From NCBI GenBank assembly GCA_944321295.1, contig CALUKU010000017.1, positions 1 to 64,000 on the forward strand: a stretch of DNA of 64,000 bases, written 5' to 3'. Position 1 is the stretch's first letter. Each line of letters opens with the position of its first letter. The DNA comes from an uncultured Prevotella sp. (GTDB lineage Bacteria > Bacteroidota > Bacteroidia > Bacteroidales > Bacteroidaceae). The notes under the pieces are model-generated. The model was given only the letters and a program-made list of their open reading frames with translations. It was not told the origin of the DNA and searched no databases. A program made the translations under genes and the position numbers. Positions 22,024 to 30,742 of the stretch are shown piece by piece.

Positions 22024-22566
22024 ATGGAACTGACGATAAACATATTGAAAGCAGACGTGATGGCGGAGGTTGACAAGACTTCCGCCTACGTCGGCGCAAA
22101 GACGATAACACAAGACGGCGGCAACTTGTACTACAACATATCGACGATAAAGGAAGACGCGGAGATGTTAGAAAGGTACTGGCGCGAAGCTTGCTCGGAC
22201 GTGGCGGCCGTGGCGAAAGAGTTTCTGAAATCGGCTGAAACTACGGAAACGGACTGGACACTGACGCTGGAAATGCCTGCAAAATATAAGACGGGCTTCA
22301 ACGAGGTGCTGAAATACAGGGTGTTCTCGTATATCGTGCGGAATGTACTGATGAAATGGTTGCTGCTGTGTAGTTTCTCTATGGACATGATAAAGGTGTT
22401 CGCAGAAGAAGATAGCGAAATACTGCGTGGAATTGAAGACATACTGTATGCACGGGACTTGACGCGCGCCGCCGAAGGGGAAGCAAGGAACAGCAACAGC
22501 TTCGGAGGAGATAAACGGCAGAATGTAGGGACGGCGAAAGCCATCTTTATGGGAGTGATGAAATGA
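22024..22566 (+). CDS. hypothetical protein at the start of the virion module
   Basis: 180 residues, helical, with ISTIKEDAEMLERYWREACSDVAAVAKEFL and a C-terminal acidic/Asn-rich tail. The gene for the gp10-like virion protein follows, so a structural or assembly role (for example tail adaptor) is likely but only from position. A similar helical architecture is seen in the protein of 28370-28927 (YRCYAEWLAM region), which may be another connector. Confidence 0.6.
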   Translation: MELTINILKADVMAEVDKTSAYVGAKTITQDGGNLYYNISTIKEDAEMLERYWREACSDVAAVAKEFLKSAETTETDWTLTLEMPAKYKTGFNEVLKYRVFSYIVRNVLMKWLLLCSFSMDMIKVFAEEDSEILRGIEDILYARDLTRAAEGEARNSNSFGGDKRQNVGTAKAIFMGVMK

Positions 22567-22610
22567 GAATAAGCCCAATGAGCCTGATGAGCCTAATACG
22601 CCATGGCGGA
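22567..22610. repeat. 9-bp-period AATGAGCCT repeat, intergenic copy
   Basis: AATAAGCCC AATGAGCCT GATGAGCCT AATACGCC: four degenerate nonamers directly after the stop of the preceding gene. Confidence 0.75.
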
Positions 22611-22665
22611 GCAATTATGAATTGTGAACTGAAAGTCGGCGAAAGCCAATTATGAATTGAAAAAG

Positions 22666-25600
22666 ATGAGGACTGGCGAAGTTAAGGAAATAGAACTGAG
22701 GGGGCTGTCGTCTGCGCAGAACGACTATGACTGCAAGGACGGCGAGATGCAGGTGTGCCACAACTGCGTGAACGACGGCGCAGGACTGAAACCGATACAA
22801 GAGGCGACGGTAATGAAGACGCTGGGCGCAGGCTGGACGGGGCTGGTGTTCGTGCATCACACGTCGAACGGCGACATCAACATCGTTGTGGACGGTGCGG
22901 AAAACGCATGGTGGTATAAGGACGACGAAGAGCCGCAAGAGATAAGCGAGCCTGCAACGGGACTATTCACGAAAGGCGGTTACCAAATAACAAGCACCGG
23001 CAACGTGATGGTGGTGAACTTCACGGAAGGCGGGCATAAGGGGCTGCACTACTACAGATGGAAGGACGGTACGTACAAATACATAGGACAGGCTCCGCCC
23101 GACATCAAGCTGGAATTTGCGGCCGTGCATTACAGCGGCACGATCGGCGACGACGGCAATCCCAAACCCAACGACGGATACGCGATACAGACGCACGCAA
23201 ACAACATAACGATAAAGTTCAGGGCCGACCTGCAATTCTCGCAAGGCTCGATGATAAGTTACGGGGCGGCCTTCGAGGACTATCCCTCGTGGCTTGACTA
23301 CATAATGGGACGCGTGAACACGATAAAGGGCGAAATGCGCAGGCAGGGGCTGTTCATGGACAAGTTCTTTGTGAGGACGGCGTACAGACTATATGACGGG
23401 ACGTATATCATGCAGAGCGCGCCGGTGATGATGGCGCCGGAGATAGAAGACAACCCGATGATATGGCCCTACGCGATAACGACGAAGCTCGTAAAAGATG
23501 ACAGCGGTGACAGGTATTGGGAAATAGGCGTGAAGTCGCACATATTGTACAAGCCGTTCGTGCTGTGCGTGAAAACACTGGCCGACGCAGAGGATAAGGA
23601 GAGGCTGAAAGACTGGGCCGACGTGATAGACAGGATATGCGTGTTCGTGACGCCGCAGATGCAGAGCTACACGGAAGAGCCGGGACACATGGTGCTGACG
23701 AAAAAGGAAAAGATACCGACCTATGAGCAGCAAGGCATAGAGATGGTGGAAGTGGCAGACGAAACGGCCGTAGACGGAGAAGCCATAGGCGACATAATAG
23801 GAAGCGACACGGGCGAGGCATGGCGCAAGGGCGCGTACAGGGCATATATGGCCGACAGCGGCTTCTACATGGGCATGACGGTGAGCAAAAGGTATTCGCC
23901 GCCGAGGTTCTCGAACGTAGGCGGTTCTCTTGGCGACAACGAATATGTAATGCCGGAAGGCAACGACGCAGGCGACGAGAACAGCGGAAACATGGTGATG
24001 GACGAACAGAACTTCACCTTGGACGCACAAGGGCCGAGCGACCTGTCGGCAAAGCTGATGCACCACCAACACCTGAGCGTGTCGTACACTTTCCCGGACG
24101 ACGAGATGATACAAGACGAGCTGACCCGGGGCTATTACGCACGCATGTTTGCCGAGTTCGGAGGATACAACCATATAGTGCAGTTCGAGCAGAAGCCCGA
24201 GGAAGAGGAAAGACAGATAGAGCAGCAATACCTGTTCTACCCGCTAAAGGAGTACAGCATAGACGAGGCGGTGAGGCTGGGCACAGCGGACGACACGGAC
24301 AACAGAAGCATGGAATGGCCGTACATGGAACTCAACAACTCGTCGAAGATGTGGCCGCGCAAGGGCGAGGTTATACAGGCGCCGACGGACATGTCGTTTG
24401 TGAAATTCCCAAAGGATACGTTGGAAAACCTTACGTCGAGGACAGACACACTGGCTGACGACTACAACTCGTGGCAGAATATAATGCCGGGGATAATGCA
24501 CACGTATAACGGCAGGCTGAACGCGGCGAACGTATCGCTGACGTTCAAGGACATGCCCGAAACGTGGCTGGGAGGACAGCACCTGTCGACCGGCATAAAC
24601 AAGGTGAAAGCACAGGTGGTGATAGAAACGAACGGCGTGACGACAAAAGCCGTGATGACGGCAGTAACGTACAACGTGCTGGTGAACACGGGCTACTTCT
24701 ATTACCCTCATCCCGACGCAAAGCGGCTGGAGATAATGACCGTGCCGGGCGGGCCGCCATATACGTCGACGATATACAAGATTGAGCTGAAGACCCACCC
24801 CTTCATGCACGGGGCTTACTTTTACAGCGCCGACTTTGACATGAGTGACTACGCCACCACGTACGACACGGAGGCAGAAGCCGAGGCGGCACTGACAAAG
24901 GCTGACGGAACGCTGACCTACCCTAACTACATGTACACGAGTGAGGTGGATAATCCTTTCTTCTTTCCATCACAGGGCGTGAACGTCATAGGCTCGGGAG
25001 AGATAGTGGCGATAAAGAGCGCGACGAAAGCAATGAGCGAGGGGTCGGCGTTCGGAACAATGCCTCTGTACGCGTTCTGCACGGATGGCATTTGGCCGCT
25101 GAGCGTCGGCTCGACGGGGCTGTTTGTCGCTACAAACCCGCCGTCGCGCGAAACGCTGCTGAACAACGACCCGGAAGGAGCGTTGCAGATAGACAACTCG
25201 ATAATATTCTTATCGGAAAGAGGCATGATGCAGCTCGTAGGCGAGCGCACTACCCTACTGAGCGGCGACCTGCAGGAAAGGTTCTCGACGTTCGACGCGA
25301 AAGACTTGCCGAAATGGCAGGAGATAATGACTGCTTTCGGGAGTGCTGGGAGCACTGGGAACTTTGGGAGTTTTCTTGAGGCTGACGACTTCATGGCGTT
25401 CATCAAGAAAGGGGCAAGGATGGCGTTCGATTACATCAATTACAGGATAATAGTGTTCAGGCCATACAATGAGGCCGACAAGGCAACGCATACGGCATTC
25501 ATATACGACATAGGTTCGAAGATGTGGGGCACGATGGACAGCACGCTGACTTCAAGTGTGGAAGGCTATCCGCAGTCGCAGGTCAACATGGTCGGCGCAG

Positions 25601-25962
25601 GCGGCGTGACGGTTATAGGGCAATACGGCACGGACAACGCCACGCTGGTAGGTGACGGCAAGATGATGTACACGACAAGGCCGATGAAGCTGCAAAAGCC
25701 CGACGTGATGAAGACCGTGAGAACGCTGATAGAACGCTCGGTGAGCCACGGAGGTGTGAAATATTTAGGTCTGTGGGGCAGCTGGGACATGGTTAACTGG
25801 ACGCTGATAGGTGCCGTGCAGGGCGGTAAAATGCCACGTGTGAGCGGTACGCCGTACAAATACTTCATAGTGGGCGGCTGGAGCAAGCTTAATATCAACG
25901 GCGACGCGATAAGCAGGCTCACCATTGAGGAGAAAGACAAGTATACGGACAAGTTGAGATAA
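22666..25962 (+). CDS. large virion protein, P22 gp10/stabilisation-protein-like beta-propeller
   Basis: 1,098 residues from ATG 22666. The C-terminal third carries PLYAFCTDGIWPLSVGSTGLF...NSIIFLSERGMMQLVG, a propeller-type blade sequence I associate with P22 gp10-like tail accessory (packaged-DNA stabilisation) proteins and the stabilisation proteins of crAss-like phages. Such proteins close the portal channel and join head and tail in podoviruses. A short stretch GSAGSTGNFGS near 890 comes from the GGGAGNACT repeat. It lies upstream of the portal gene, an unusual order. No signal peptide. The family call is moderate confidence. Confidence 0.6.
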   Translation: MRTGEVKEIELRGLSSAQNDYDCKDGEMQVCHNCVNDGAGLKPIQEATVMKTLGAGWTGLVFVHHTSNGDINIVVDGAENAWWYKDDEEPQEISEPATGLFTKGGYQITSTGNVMVVNFTEGGHKGLHYYRWKDGTYKYIGQAPPDIKLEFAAVHYSGTIGDDGNPKPNDGYAIQTHANNITIKFRADLQFSQGSMISYGAAFEDYPSWLDYIMGRVNTIKGEMRRQGLFMDKFFVRTAYRLYDGTYIMQSAPVMMAPEIEDNPMIWPYAITTKLVKDDSGDRYWEIGVKSHILYKPFVLCVKTLADAEDKERLKDWADVIDRICVFVTPQMQSYTEEPGHMVLTKKEKIPTYEQQGIEMVEVADETAVDGEAIGDIIGSDTGEAWRKGAYRAYMADSGFYMGMTVSKRYSPPRFSNVGGSLGDNEYVMPEGNDAGDENSGNMVMDEQNFTLDAQGPSDLSAKLMHHQHLSVSYTFPDDEMIQDELTRGYYARMFAEFGGYNHIVQFEQKPEEEERQIEQQYLFYPLKEYSIDEAVRLGTADDTDNRSMEWPYMELNNSSKMWPRKGEVIQAPTDMSFVKFPKDTLENLTSRTDTLADDYNSWQNIMPGIMHTYNGRLNAANVSLTFKDMPETWLGGQHLSTGINKVKAQVVIETNGVTTKAVMTAVTYNVLVNTGYFYYPHPDAKRLEIMTVPGGPPYTSTIYKIELKTHPFMHGAYFYSADFDMSDYATTYDTEAEAEAALTKADGTLTYPNYMYTSEVDNPFFFPSQGVNVIGSGEIVAIKSATKAMSEGSAFGTMPLYAFCTDGIWPLSVGSTGLFVATNPPSRETLLNNDPEGALQIDNSIIFLSERGMMQLVGERTTLLSGDLQERFSTFDAKDLPKWQEIMTAFGSAGSTGNFGSFLEADDFMAFIKKGARMAFDYINYRIIVFRPYNEADKATHTAFIYDIGSKMWGTMDSTLTSSVEGYPQSQVNMVGAGGVTVIGQYGTDNATLVGDGKMMYTTRPMKLQKPDVMKTVRTLIERSVSHGGVKYLGLWGSWDMVNWTLIGAVQGGKMPRVSGTPYKYFIVGGWSKLNINGDAISRLTIEEKDKYTDKLR

Positions 25963-25963
25963 A

Positions 25964-26120
25964 AAGCCCCACCAAACCTCCCCATGAGGGGAGGCTTCTG
26001 TAAAACAGAGAAAAGTCAGAGGGATTTGGGAGGGAAGGATAAGCCCAATGAGCCCAATTGGCCTGATACGCCGAGGGTGACCGAATGGGGTGACGGGACT
26101 AATAAGCATGATGCGCCGTG
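25964..26120. repeat. repeat cluster between gp10-like and portal genes
   Basis: Palindrome copy 5 (AGCCCCACCAAACCTCCCCATGAGGGGAGG, here split for length) is followed by AATGAGCCC AATTGGCCT GATACGCCG and a further partial copy at 26100-26118. No gene is seen; an upstream extension of the portal frame from GTG 26118 begins inside this repeat and is not favoured. Confidence 0.65.
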
Positions 26121-26207
26121 GAACGGAAGGTATTCATGCTTCGACTTGCGAAGATATACAGGATGAACACGGTGCCTTGCCTATTTTTGCAGGAAAGGAA
26201 AAACGGA

Positions 26208-28070
26208 ATGGCATACGAAGCACCATCAGCACCGGGTCTTATGACGAAAGACAGACACGCATACGATATTCTGCTGCAGGCGGAATATTGCTGGGACAAC
26301 CTTGACAAGTTCCGCCGTGAGCGCAGGCGTGCCATGGCGTACACATACGGTGACCAATGGAGCGACAAGGTGAGGGACGAGCGCGGACGGCTTGTGCCCG
26401 AAAGCACGATGATAAGGCGGCAGGGCGGTATCCCGATGAAGAACAACATGATACGCAAACTCGTCAATACGGTGAAGGGACTGTATATCAGCCAGAACAC
26501 CGGGCCGATATGTATGGCGAGGGACAGGGACGAGCAGGTGCTGAGCGACTGCCTGACGGAGCTGTTGAAGTATGTTGATGATATAAACGACGGGCGGATG
26601 CTGTATGCCGACCTGTTTGAGGACTTCGTGATAGGCGGTTTCGTAGGCGCGAGAAAATCGTTCGGCTATATGGGCGACCGCCTGGACTGCTGGACAACGA
26701 TGGTACAGGCGGACAACTTTTTCGTTGACACGGGCATGAAAGACGTGAGGTGTTGGGATTGTTCGCTCGTGGGAGAAATACACGACATGACGTGGGGTGA
26801 CCTGCTGACGAATTTCGCAAAGCGTCCGGGCGACGTTGAGCGGCTGAGGCAGATATACCACTACGCCACGGATGAGCACTATCTGACGCAGACGGCGGAG
26901 CAATTCGGCTATAGAAGGGACATCAACGCCTCGTTTCTCATTCCGCAGGACACGAACTGCTGCCGCGTGATAGAGGTGTGGAACAAGGAGCGCAAGGCAC
27001 GATACCACTGCATAGACCAGCTGAACGGCGAGATGTTCAAGTGCGAAACAAAGGATAAGAGAGAGCTTGTGGACGCAGTGAACGAACAGCGCAGGGCGGA
27101 GGCCGAGGCCGCAGGAGTGTCGCCCGAAGAGATAGAAGGCAAACTGATAACCGCCGAGTGGTTCGTGGATAACTACTGGTATTACCGATTTTTCGCGCCG
27201 ACGGGCGAGGTGCTGATGGAGGGCGAAACTCCATACGAACACGGCGAACACCCGTTTATATTTCGATTTTACCCATTCTTTAATGGCGAGATACATTCGT
27301 TCGTGGCCGACGTGATAGATGTACAGCGGTACATCAACCGCCTAATCAACCTAAACGAGTACCTGCTGCGCACGTCAGCGAAAGGTTTATTGGCCGTTCC
27401 CGAACAAGCAATTGAAGGCACGGGACTAAGTATAGAGGATATAGCCGACGTATGGGCAAAGCCTGGCGGCGTGTTTGTGTTCAAGGCGAAGCCGAACATA
27501 CCGCTGCCAACGCAAATCACCAACAGCGTACAGAACTTGGGGCTGACCGAGCTTGTACAGATGGAAAAGCAATTCTTCGACGAGATAACGGGCGTGAACG
27601 CAGCGTTGCAGGGCAAGAGCGTGGGCAACATTAGTGGAACTTACTACGCACAACAGATACAGAATGCAGTGACGAGCCTACAAGGCATACTGACGACATA
27701 CAGCTCGTTCAGGAAGGCGTCGGCGGCGAAGGATGGCAAGAACATCCAGCAATACTACACGACGGACAGGATAATGAAAATCGTGGGTAGGGACGGTCAG
27801 AAAGTAACCTTCGACCCGTCGCGAATCAAAGACTTTGAGTATGACATCAACATCAGCGAGAGCACCACGTCGCCGGTGTACAGGCAAGTGGCGAACGAGT
27901 TCCTAATGCAAGTATGGCAGAGCGGACAAATCAGCCTGAAGACGATGTTGGAGGCAGGAGCGTTCCCGTTTGGCGACAAGTTGCTTAGTATAATCAATGC
28001 CGAGGAGCAGAGCGCAGCAATGGCTGCGAATGAACAATTAACAATGAATAATGAACAATTGCCTCAATGA
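26208..28070 (+). CDS. P22-type portal protein
   Basis: 620 residues from ATG 26208, preceded by AGGAAAGG. Blocks YTYGDQWSD...IPMKNNMIRKLVNTVKGLY, ADLFEDFVIGGFVGARKSFGY, YHCIDQ and VADVIDVQRYINRLINLNEYLLRTSAKG fit P22-like portals, which form the dodecameric ring through which DNA enters and leaves the capsid. Length is close to other members. The TGA region overlaps the following small terminase-like gene by 4 bp; the last residues (NEQLTMNNEQLPQ) are encoded by the AT-rich repeat family. Confidence 0.85.
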   Translation: MAYEAPSAPGLMTKDRHAYDILLQAEYCWDNLDKFRRERRRAMAYTYGDQWSDKVRDERGRLVPESTMIRRQGGIPMKNNMIRKLVNTVKGLYISQNTGPICMARDRDEQVLSDCLTELLKYVDDINDGRMLYADLFEDFVIGGFVGARKSFGYMGDRLDCWTTMVQADNFFVDTGMKDVRCWDCSLVGEIHDMTWGDLLTNFAKRPGDVERLRQIYHYATDEHYLTQTAEQFGYRRDINASFLIPQDTNCCRVIEVWNKERKARYHCIDQLNGEMFKCETKDKRELVDAVNEQRRAEAEAAGVSPEEIEGKLITAEWFVDNYWYYRFFAPTGEVLMEGETPYEHGEHPFIFRFYPFFNGEIHSFVADVIDVQRYINRLINLNEYLLRTSAKGLLAVPEQAIEGTGLSIEDIADVWAKPGGVFVFKAKPNIPLPTQITNSVQNLGLTELVQMEKQFFDEITGVNAALQGKSVGNISGTYYAQQIQNAVTSLQGILTTYSSFRKASAAKDGKNIQQYYTTDRIMKIVGRDGQKVTFDPSRIKDFEYDINISESTTSPVYRQVANEFLMQVWQSGQISLKTMLEAGAFPFGDKLLSIINAEEQSAAMAANEQLTMNNEQLPQ

Positions 28071-28360
28071 AATTCGAGAAGGGAAGACAGAAGACGGGAG
28101 GGCGCAAACCGGGCGTGAAGAACAAAAGGACACGCTTGGGCGGCGACGACACGCTGGCAAAGCTCGTGGAAGCCATGGAAGACCCCGACAGGCTGAAAGA
28201 GGAACTGGGCAGGCTGCACGGCAGGGACTACTTTCAGGTGTACTGCAACCTGCAAGGCTATCTGCGCCCGAAGTTCTCAAGCATTGACTTCCAAGGCGAG
28301 GTGAAAGTAGGCAACGAGGTGGCAGACGCCTTGAGGGAATTAACAATTAACAATTCATAA
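28067..28360 (+). CDS. small terminase-like DNA-binding protein
   Basis: 97 residues. A basic glycine-rich start (GRQKTGGRKPGVKNKRTRLG) followed by a helical TLAKLVEAMEDPDRLKEELGRLHGRDYFQVYCNLQGYLRPKF. The KGRPKG-N-KT...-DL..L.P.DRL......YA.PK layout is that of small terminase-like or DUF5681-like phage proteins, which recognise DNA for packaging. No large terminase gene is in the window, so the role is uncertain. Ends in the AT-rich repeat family (LTINNS). Confidence 0.5.
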   Translation: MKFEKGRQKTGGRKPGVKNKRTRLGGDDTLAKLVEAMEDPDRLKEELGRLHGRDYFQVYCNLQGYLRPKFSSIDFQGEVKVGNEVADALRELTINNS

Positions 28361-28369
28361 TTGGGAGAT

Positions 28370-28927
28370 ATGAGAGAACTGGGAGAGCTGGGAGGACTGA
28401 AAGGGAATGGTGGAGCGAGAAAGTGCGTTGACATTGTGCTGTATGCGAATGATTTGTATGCGGACATCGCCAACAGACTGGCACTGACGGCAGAAAGCAT
28501 GGAGGCACAGACGGACGCAGACCTGCACACGACGAAAGACGTGCTTGACGATGGAAACAAGGAGATTGTGAATAATCTCGTTGCAAGGCACGTGTACGAC
28601 TGCGTTGGCTGTCTATATCCGTATAGCAAGACGCCCATCGAGCGTTGCAAACGCAGAAGGGAGGCCAACAACGATGTGGACGCATACGTTATACGCCTGA
28701 CCTTCGAGCACGATCGGAGCGAAACGAGCATACAGCAGCTGCAGAGGCTGATACACGACTACATTGTTTATAGGTGTTACGCCGAATGGCTGGCGATGAC
28801 CGTGCCGCAGGCTGGCACATACACGATGTGGGAAAACAAGGCAGAGGAGATAAGGGAGCAAATAACGACCGTGCTCGTGCCGCCTTATAACGCCAAGAGG
28901 CTTAGAGTAAGGCCTCATTGGTATTAA
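28370..28927 (+). CDS. virion-module protein, probable connector
   Basis: 185 residues from ATG 28370. The first codons (MRELGELGGLKGN) are the GGGAGAGCT repeat; the rest (DIVLYANDLYADIANRLAL..., VYRCYAEWLAMTVPQAGTYTMWENKAEEIREQI) is helical and resembles head-to-tail connector or tail-completion proteins in general layout only. It lies between portal/terminase-like and ejection-type genes and ends before a strong terminator, so it closes a transcription unit. Confidence 0.6.
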   Translation: MRELGELGGLKGNGGARKCVDIVLYANDLYADIANRLALTAESMEAQTDADLHTTKDVLDDGNKEIVNNLVARHVYDCVGCLYPYSKTPIERCKRRREANNDVDAYVIRLTFEHDRSETSIQQLQRLIHDYIVYRCYAEWLAMTVPQAGTYTMWENKAEEIREQITTVLVPPYNAKRLRVRPHWY

Positions 28928-28981
28928 CGAGATAATTTCTTCATGTTACTTGGATGTTTTCATTTTTATTTCGGTTGGTAG

Positions 28982-29013
28982 GCCGGTGGCGTTATGTCAC
29001 CGGCTTTTTCTTT
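28982..29013 (+). terminator. strong rho-independent terminator
   Basis: GCCGGTG (28982-28988) and CACCGGC (28998-29004) form a perfect stem around GCGTTATGT, followed by TTTTTCTTT. It separates the portal unit from the ejection/giant-gene unit. Confidence 0.85.
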
Positions 29014-29058
29014 ATGGGCGAGTTGCGCAGATATGCAGGTTAAATGGCTGGTAATACG

Positions 29059-29066
29059 GATATTTG
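29059..29066 (+). promoter_or_regulatory. possible promoter of the ejection/giant-gene unit
   Basis: GATATTTG differs from the TAnnTTTG consensus at the first base and lies 45 bp after the terminator and 30 bp before ATG 29096. No good -33 element is seen. A promoter is needed here if the terminator works. Confidence 0.35.
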
Positions 29067-29095
29067 CAACATTAGGGATAAAAACAGCAAATATC

Positions 29096-29782
29096 ATGGC
29101 AATATTGGAGATTATCAGAGAAATACTGACGCCCGACGGCGTGATGGCGGCCGCCGTGCTGCCTTGGATAGGCGCAGGAGTATCGGCCGCATCGTCGATA
29201 GGAAATGCCATCTTCGGAAGCATATCGGCGAACAGGGAGAAAAGAAAGCAACTGAAGGCACTGCGCGAACAGCAGAGGGAAAATCGCGACTGGTATAACC
29301 GCAGATACAACGAGGACGCCACGCAGAGGGCGGACGTTCAGCGCATGCTGTCAAGAACCAACGAGGCCATTGCCGCACGCAACAGGGCCGCTGCCGGCAA
29401 GAGGGCCGTTATTGGCGGCACTGACGCATCGCTGGCTTCCACACAGCAGGCCAACGCGGCGGCCGTAGGCGACGCATTGTCACAGGTGTCGGCAGACGCG
29501 GAAGCACGAAAAGATAACATTGAAGCGCAGTATAGGGAGCGCAAGGCCGACTTGGACGCACAGGAGGCCGACGTGAAGGCCAACGCATCGGCCGCCAAGA
29601 GGGCTGCCACGGCACAGGCCGCCACGACGGCGGCAAATATCGGAGCCAGCGTATTAGCGAACAGCGGCGACGCGACGAAAGGCGCTACAACAAGGGTAAA
29701 CACACGTACAGGCAACATATTGCCCGACCAAAAGACATATAAAGACCCTTGGGACGACGCAGTAAGGAATTATTGGGGATAA
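29096..29782 (+). CDS. probable internal virion (DNA ejection) protein
   Basis: 228 residues from ATG 29096. A longer frame would start inside the terminator at 28994 and is not used. A hydrophobic, glycine-rich N-terminus (AAAVLPWIGAGVSAASSIGNAIFGS) precedes a long Ala/Arg/Gln coiled-coil region (about 45-165) and a second hydrophobic Ala-rich segment (TAQAATTAANIGASVLAN). This membrane-helix plus coiled-coil plan is typical of podovirus ejection proteins and DNA pilot proteins. Position before another Ala/Gln-rich gene and the giant virion gene supports it. Confidence 0.6.
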   Translation: MAILEIIREILTPDGVMAAAVLPWIGAGVSAASSIGNAIFGSISANREKRKQLKALREQQRENRDWYNRRYNEDATQRADVQRMLSRTNEAIAARNRAAAGKRAVIGGTDASLASTQQANAAAVGDALSQVSADAEARKDNIEAQYRERKADLDAQEADVKANASAAKRAATAQAATTAANIGASVLANSGDATKGATTRVNTRTGNILPDQKTYKDPWDDAVRNYWG

Positions 29783-29787
29783 ATATT

Positions 29788-30726
29788 ATGGCGACAACAG
29801 AGGAAGAGAAGAAAAAGCAACAGCCCGACGCAGTGGAACAGGCCATCAGGAGCATGGAAGAGCGTGCCGGGGAACTGCGCAACTACGCCGCATCACCGGT
29901 GAAGACAGACACGAGCGGACAGCCCAACTGGATGGCCGAAGTTGAGCGTGTGAGGCGTGAATATACGGAAACGCCCGAGCAAAAGGCCGCAAGGGAACAC
30001 AGGGAAAGCACCAACAGGCGCATAGCGGCATTGACGGACGGCATTGTGGCTCTTAGCAATATGGCCGGCGCAATGGGCGGCGCAACACCGATAAAGCCAG
30101 CGTCGTCGTTATCATCAGCCCATAGGGCCGCCGTAGAGCGAGCCGCCAAGCACAGGCGCGAAAACGCACGGCTGTACGACACGGCACGCAGGTATTATTC
30201 AGGCCTGCAATACAAGCAGGACAAGGACAATGCCGACAGGTATAATGATGCGGTGAAGGCAAGGCTGGACGCAGGAAAGCAGGCAGACACGCTGCAAGGA
30301 ACGGCTGCACGGTTGAGGCAAACGAAAGCCAACGCCGACAGGGCAGATGAACGTGCACGCCAACGTCAACAGGAACAGGAACGGCACAACCGGGAGAGCG
30401 AGGCAACCGCAAGAATAAGAGCAGCCAAGACAGGTAGCAGCCGTAGTGGAGGAAGTGGAAACACACAAGCCGACTATGACGAATATGCACGTTGGGAGAG
30501 AGAACATCCCGACGAAGTAAATCAAATCAGACAAGACAATGCACAGATAAATCCTTATACGGGACAGCCGGAGAAAAGCGTAACATCAACCACGGTGAAA
30601 TTAGTCAATGCAAAAATGAGGCAGAAATACGGAAGTCCGTCAGGAAGTGTAGGCAAGAAAAAGGTGTCTGGTTTTGGTGGAAGTCAGTCCTTGGGTAAGA
30701 AAAAAATAGCAGGTTTCGGAAATTAA
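29788..30726 (+). CDS. probable internal virion protein, Ala/Arg/Gln-rich
   Basis: 312 residues from ATG 29788. Long charged helices (about 45-75 and 110-215) flank a short hydrophobic segment (GIVALSNMAGAMGGATP). The C-terminus has two related units, GKKKVSGFGG and GKKKIAGFGN, which may be cleavage or binding tags. Probably an ejection protein delivered with the giant polyvalent protein; inference from position and composition. Stops 16 bp before the giant gene, so co-transcribed. Confidence 0.55.
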   Translation: MATTEEEKKKQQPDAVEQAIRSMEERAGELRNYAASPVKTDTSGQPNWMAEVERVRREYTETPEQKAAREHRESTNRRIAALTDGIVALSNMAGAMGGATPIKPASSLSSAHRAAVERAAKHRRENARLYDTARRYYSGLQYKQDKDNADRYNDAVKARLDAGKQADTLQGTAARLRQTKANADRADERARQRQQEQERHNRESEATARIRAAKTGSSRSGGSGNTQADYDEYARWEREHPDEVNQIRQDNAQINPYTGQPEKSVTSTTVKLVNAKMRQKYGSPSGSVGKKKVSGFGGSQSLGKKKIAGFGN

Positions 30727-30742
30727 AGAAAGAATAAAAGCG

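Noticed and set aside
26118..26207. GTG start 30 codons upstream for the portal gene
   Set aside because: The extension begins in repeat sequence and lacks an RBS, whereas ATG 26208 is preceded by AGGAAAGG.
28994..29095. Upstream extension of the ejection-protein frame
   Set aside because: The extended start lies within the loop of a strong terminator; the ATG at 29096 gives a sensible protein start.
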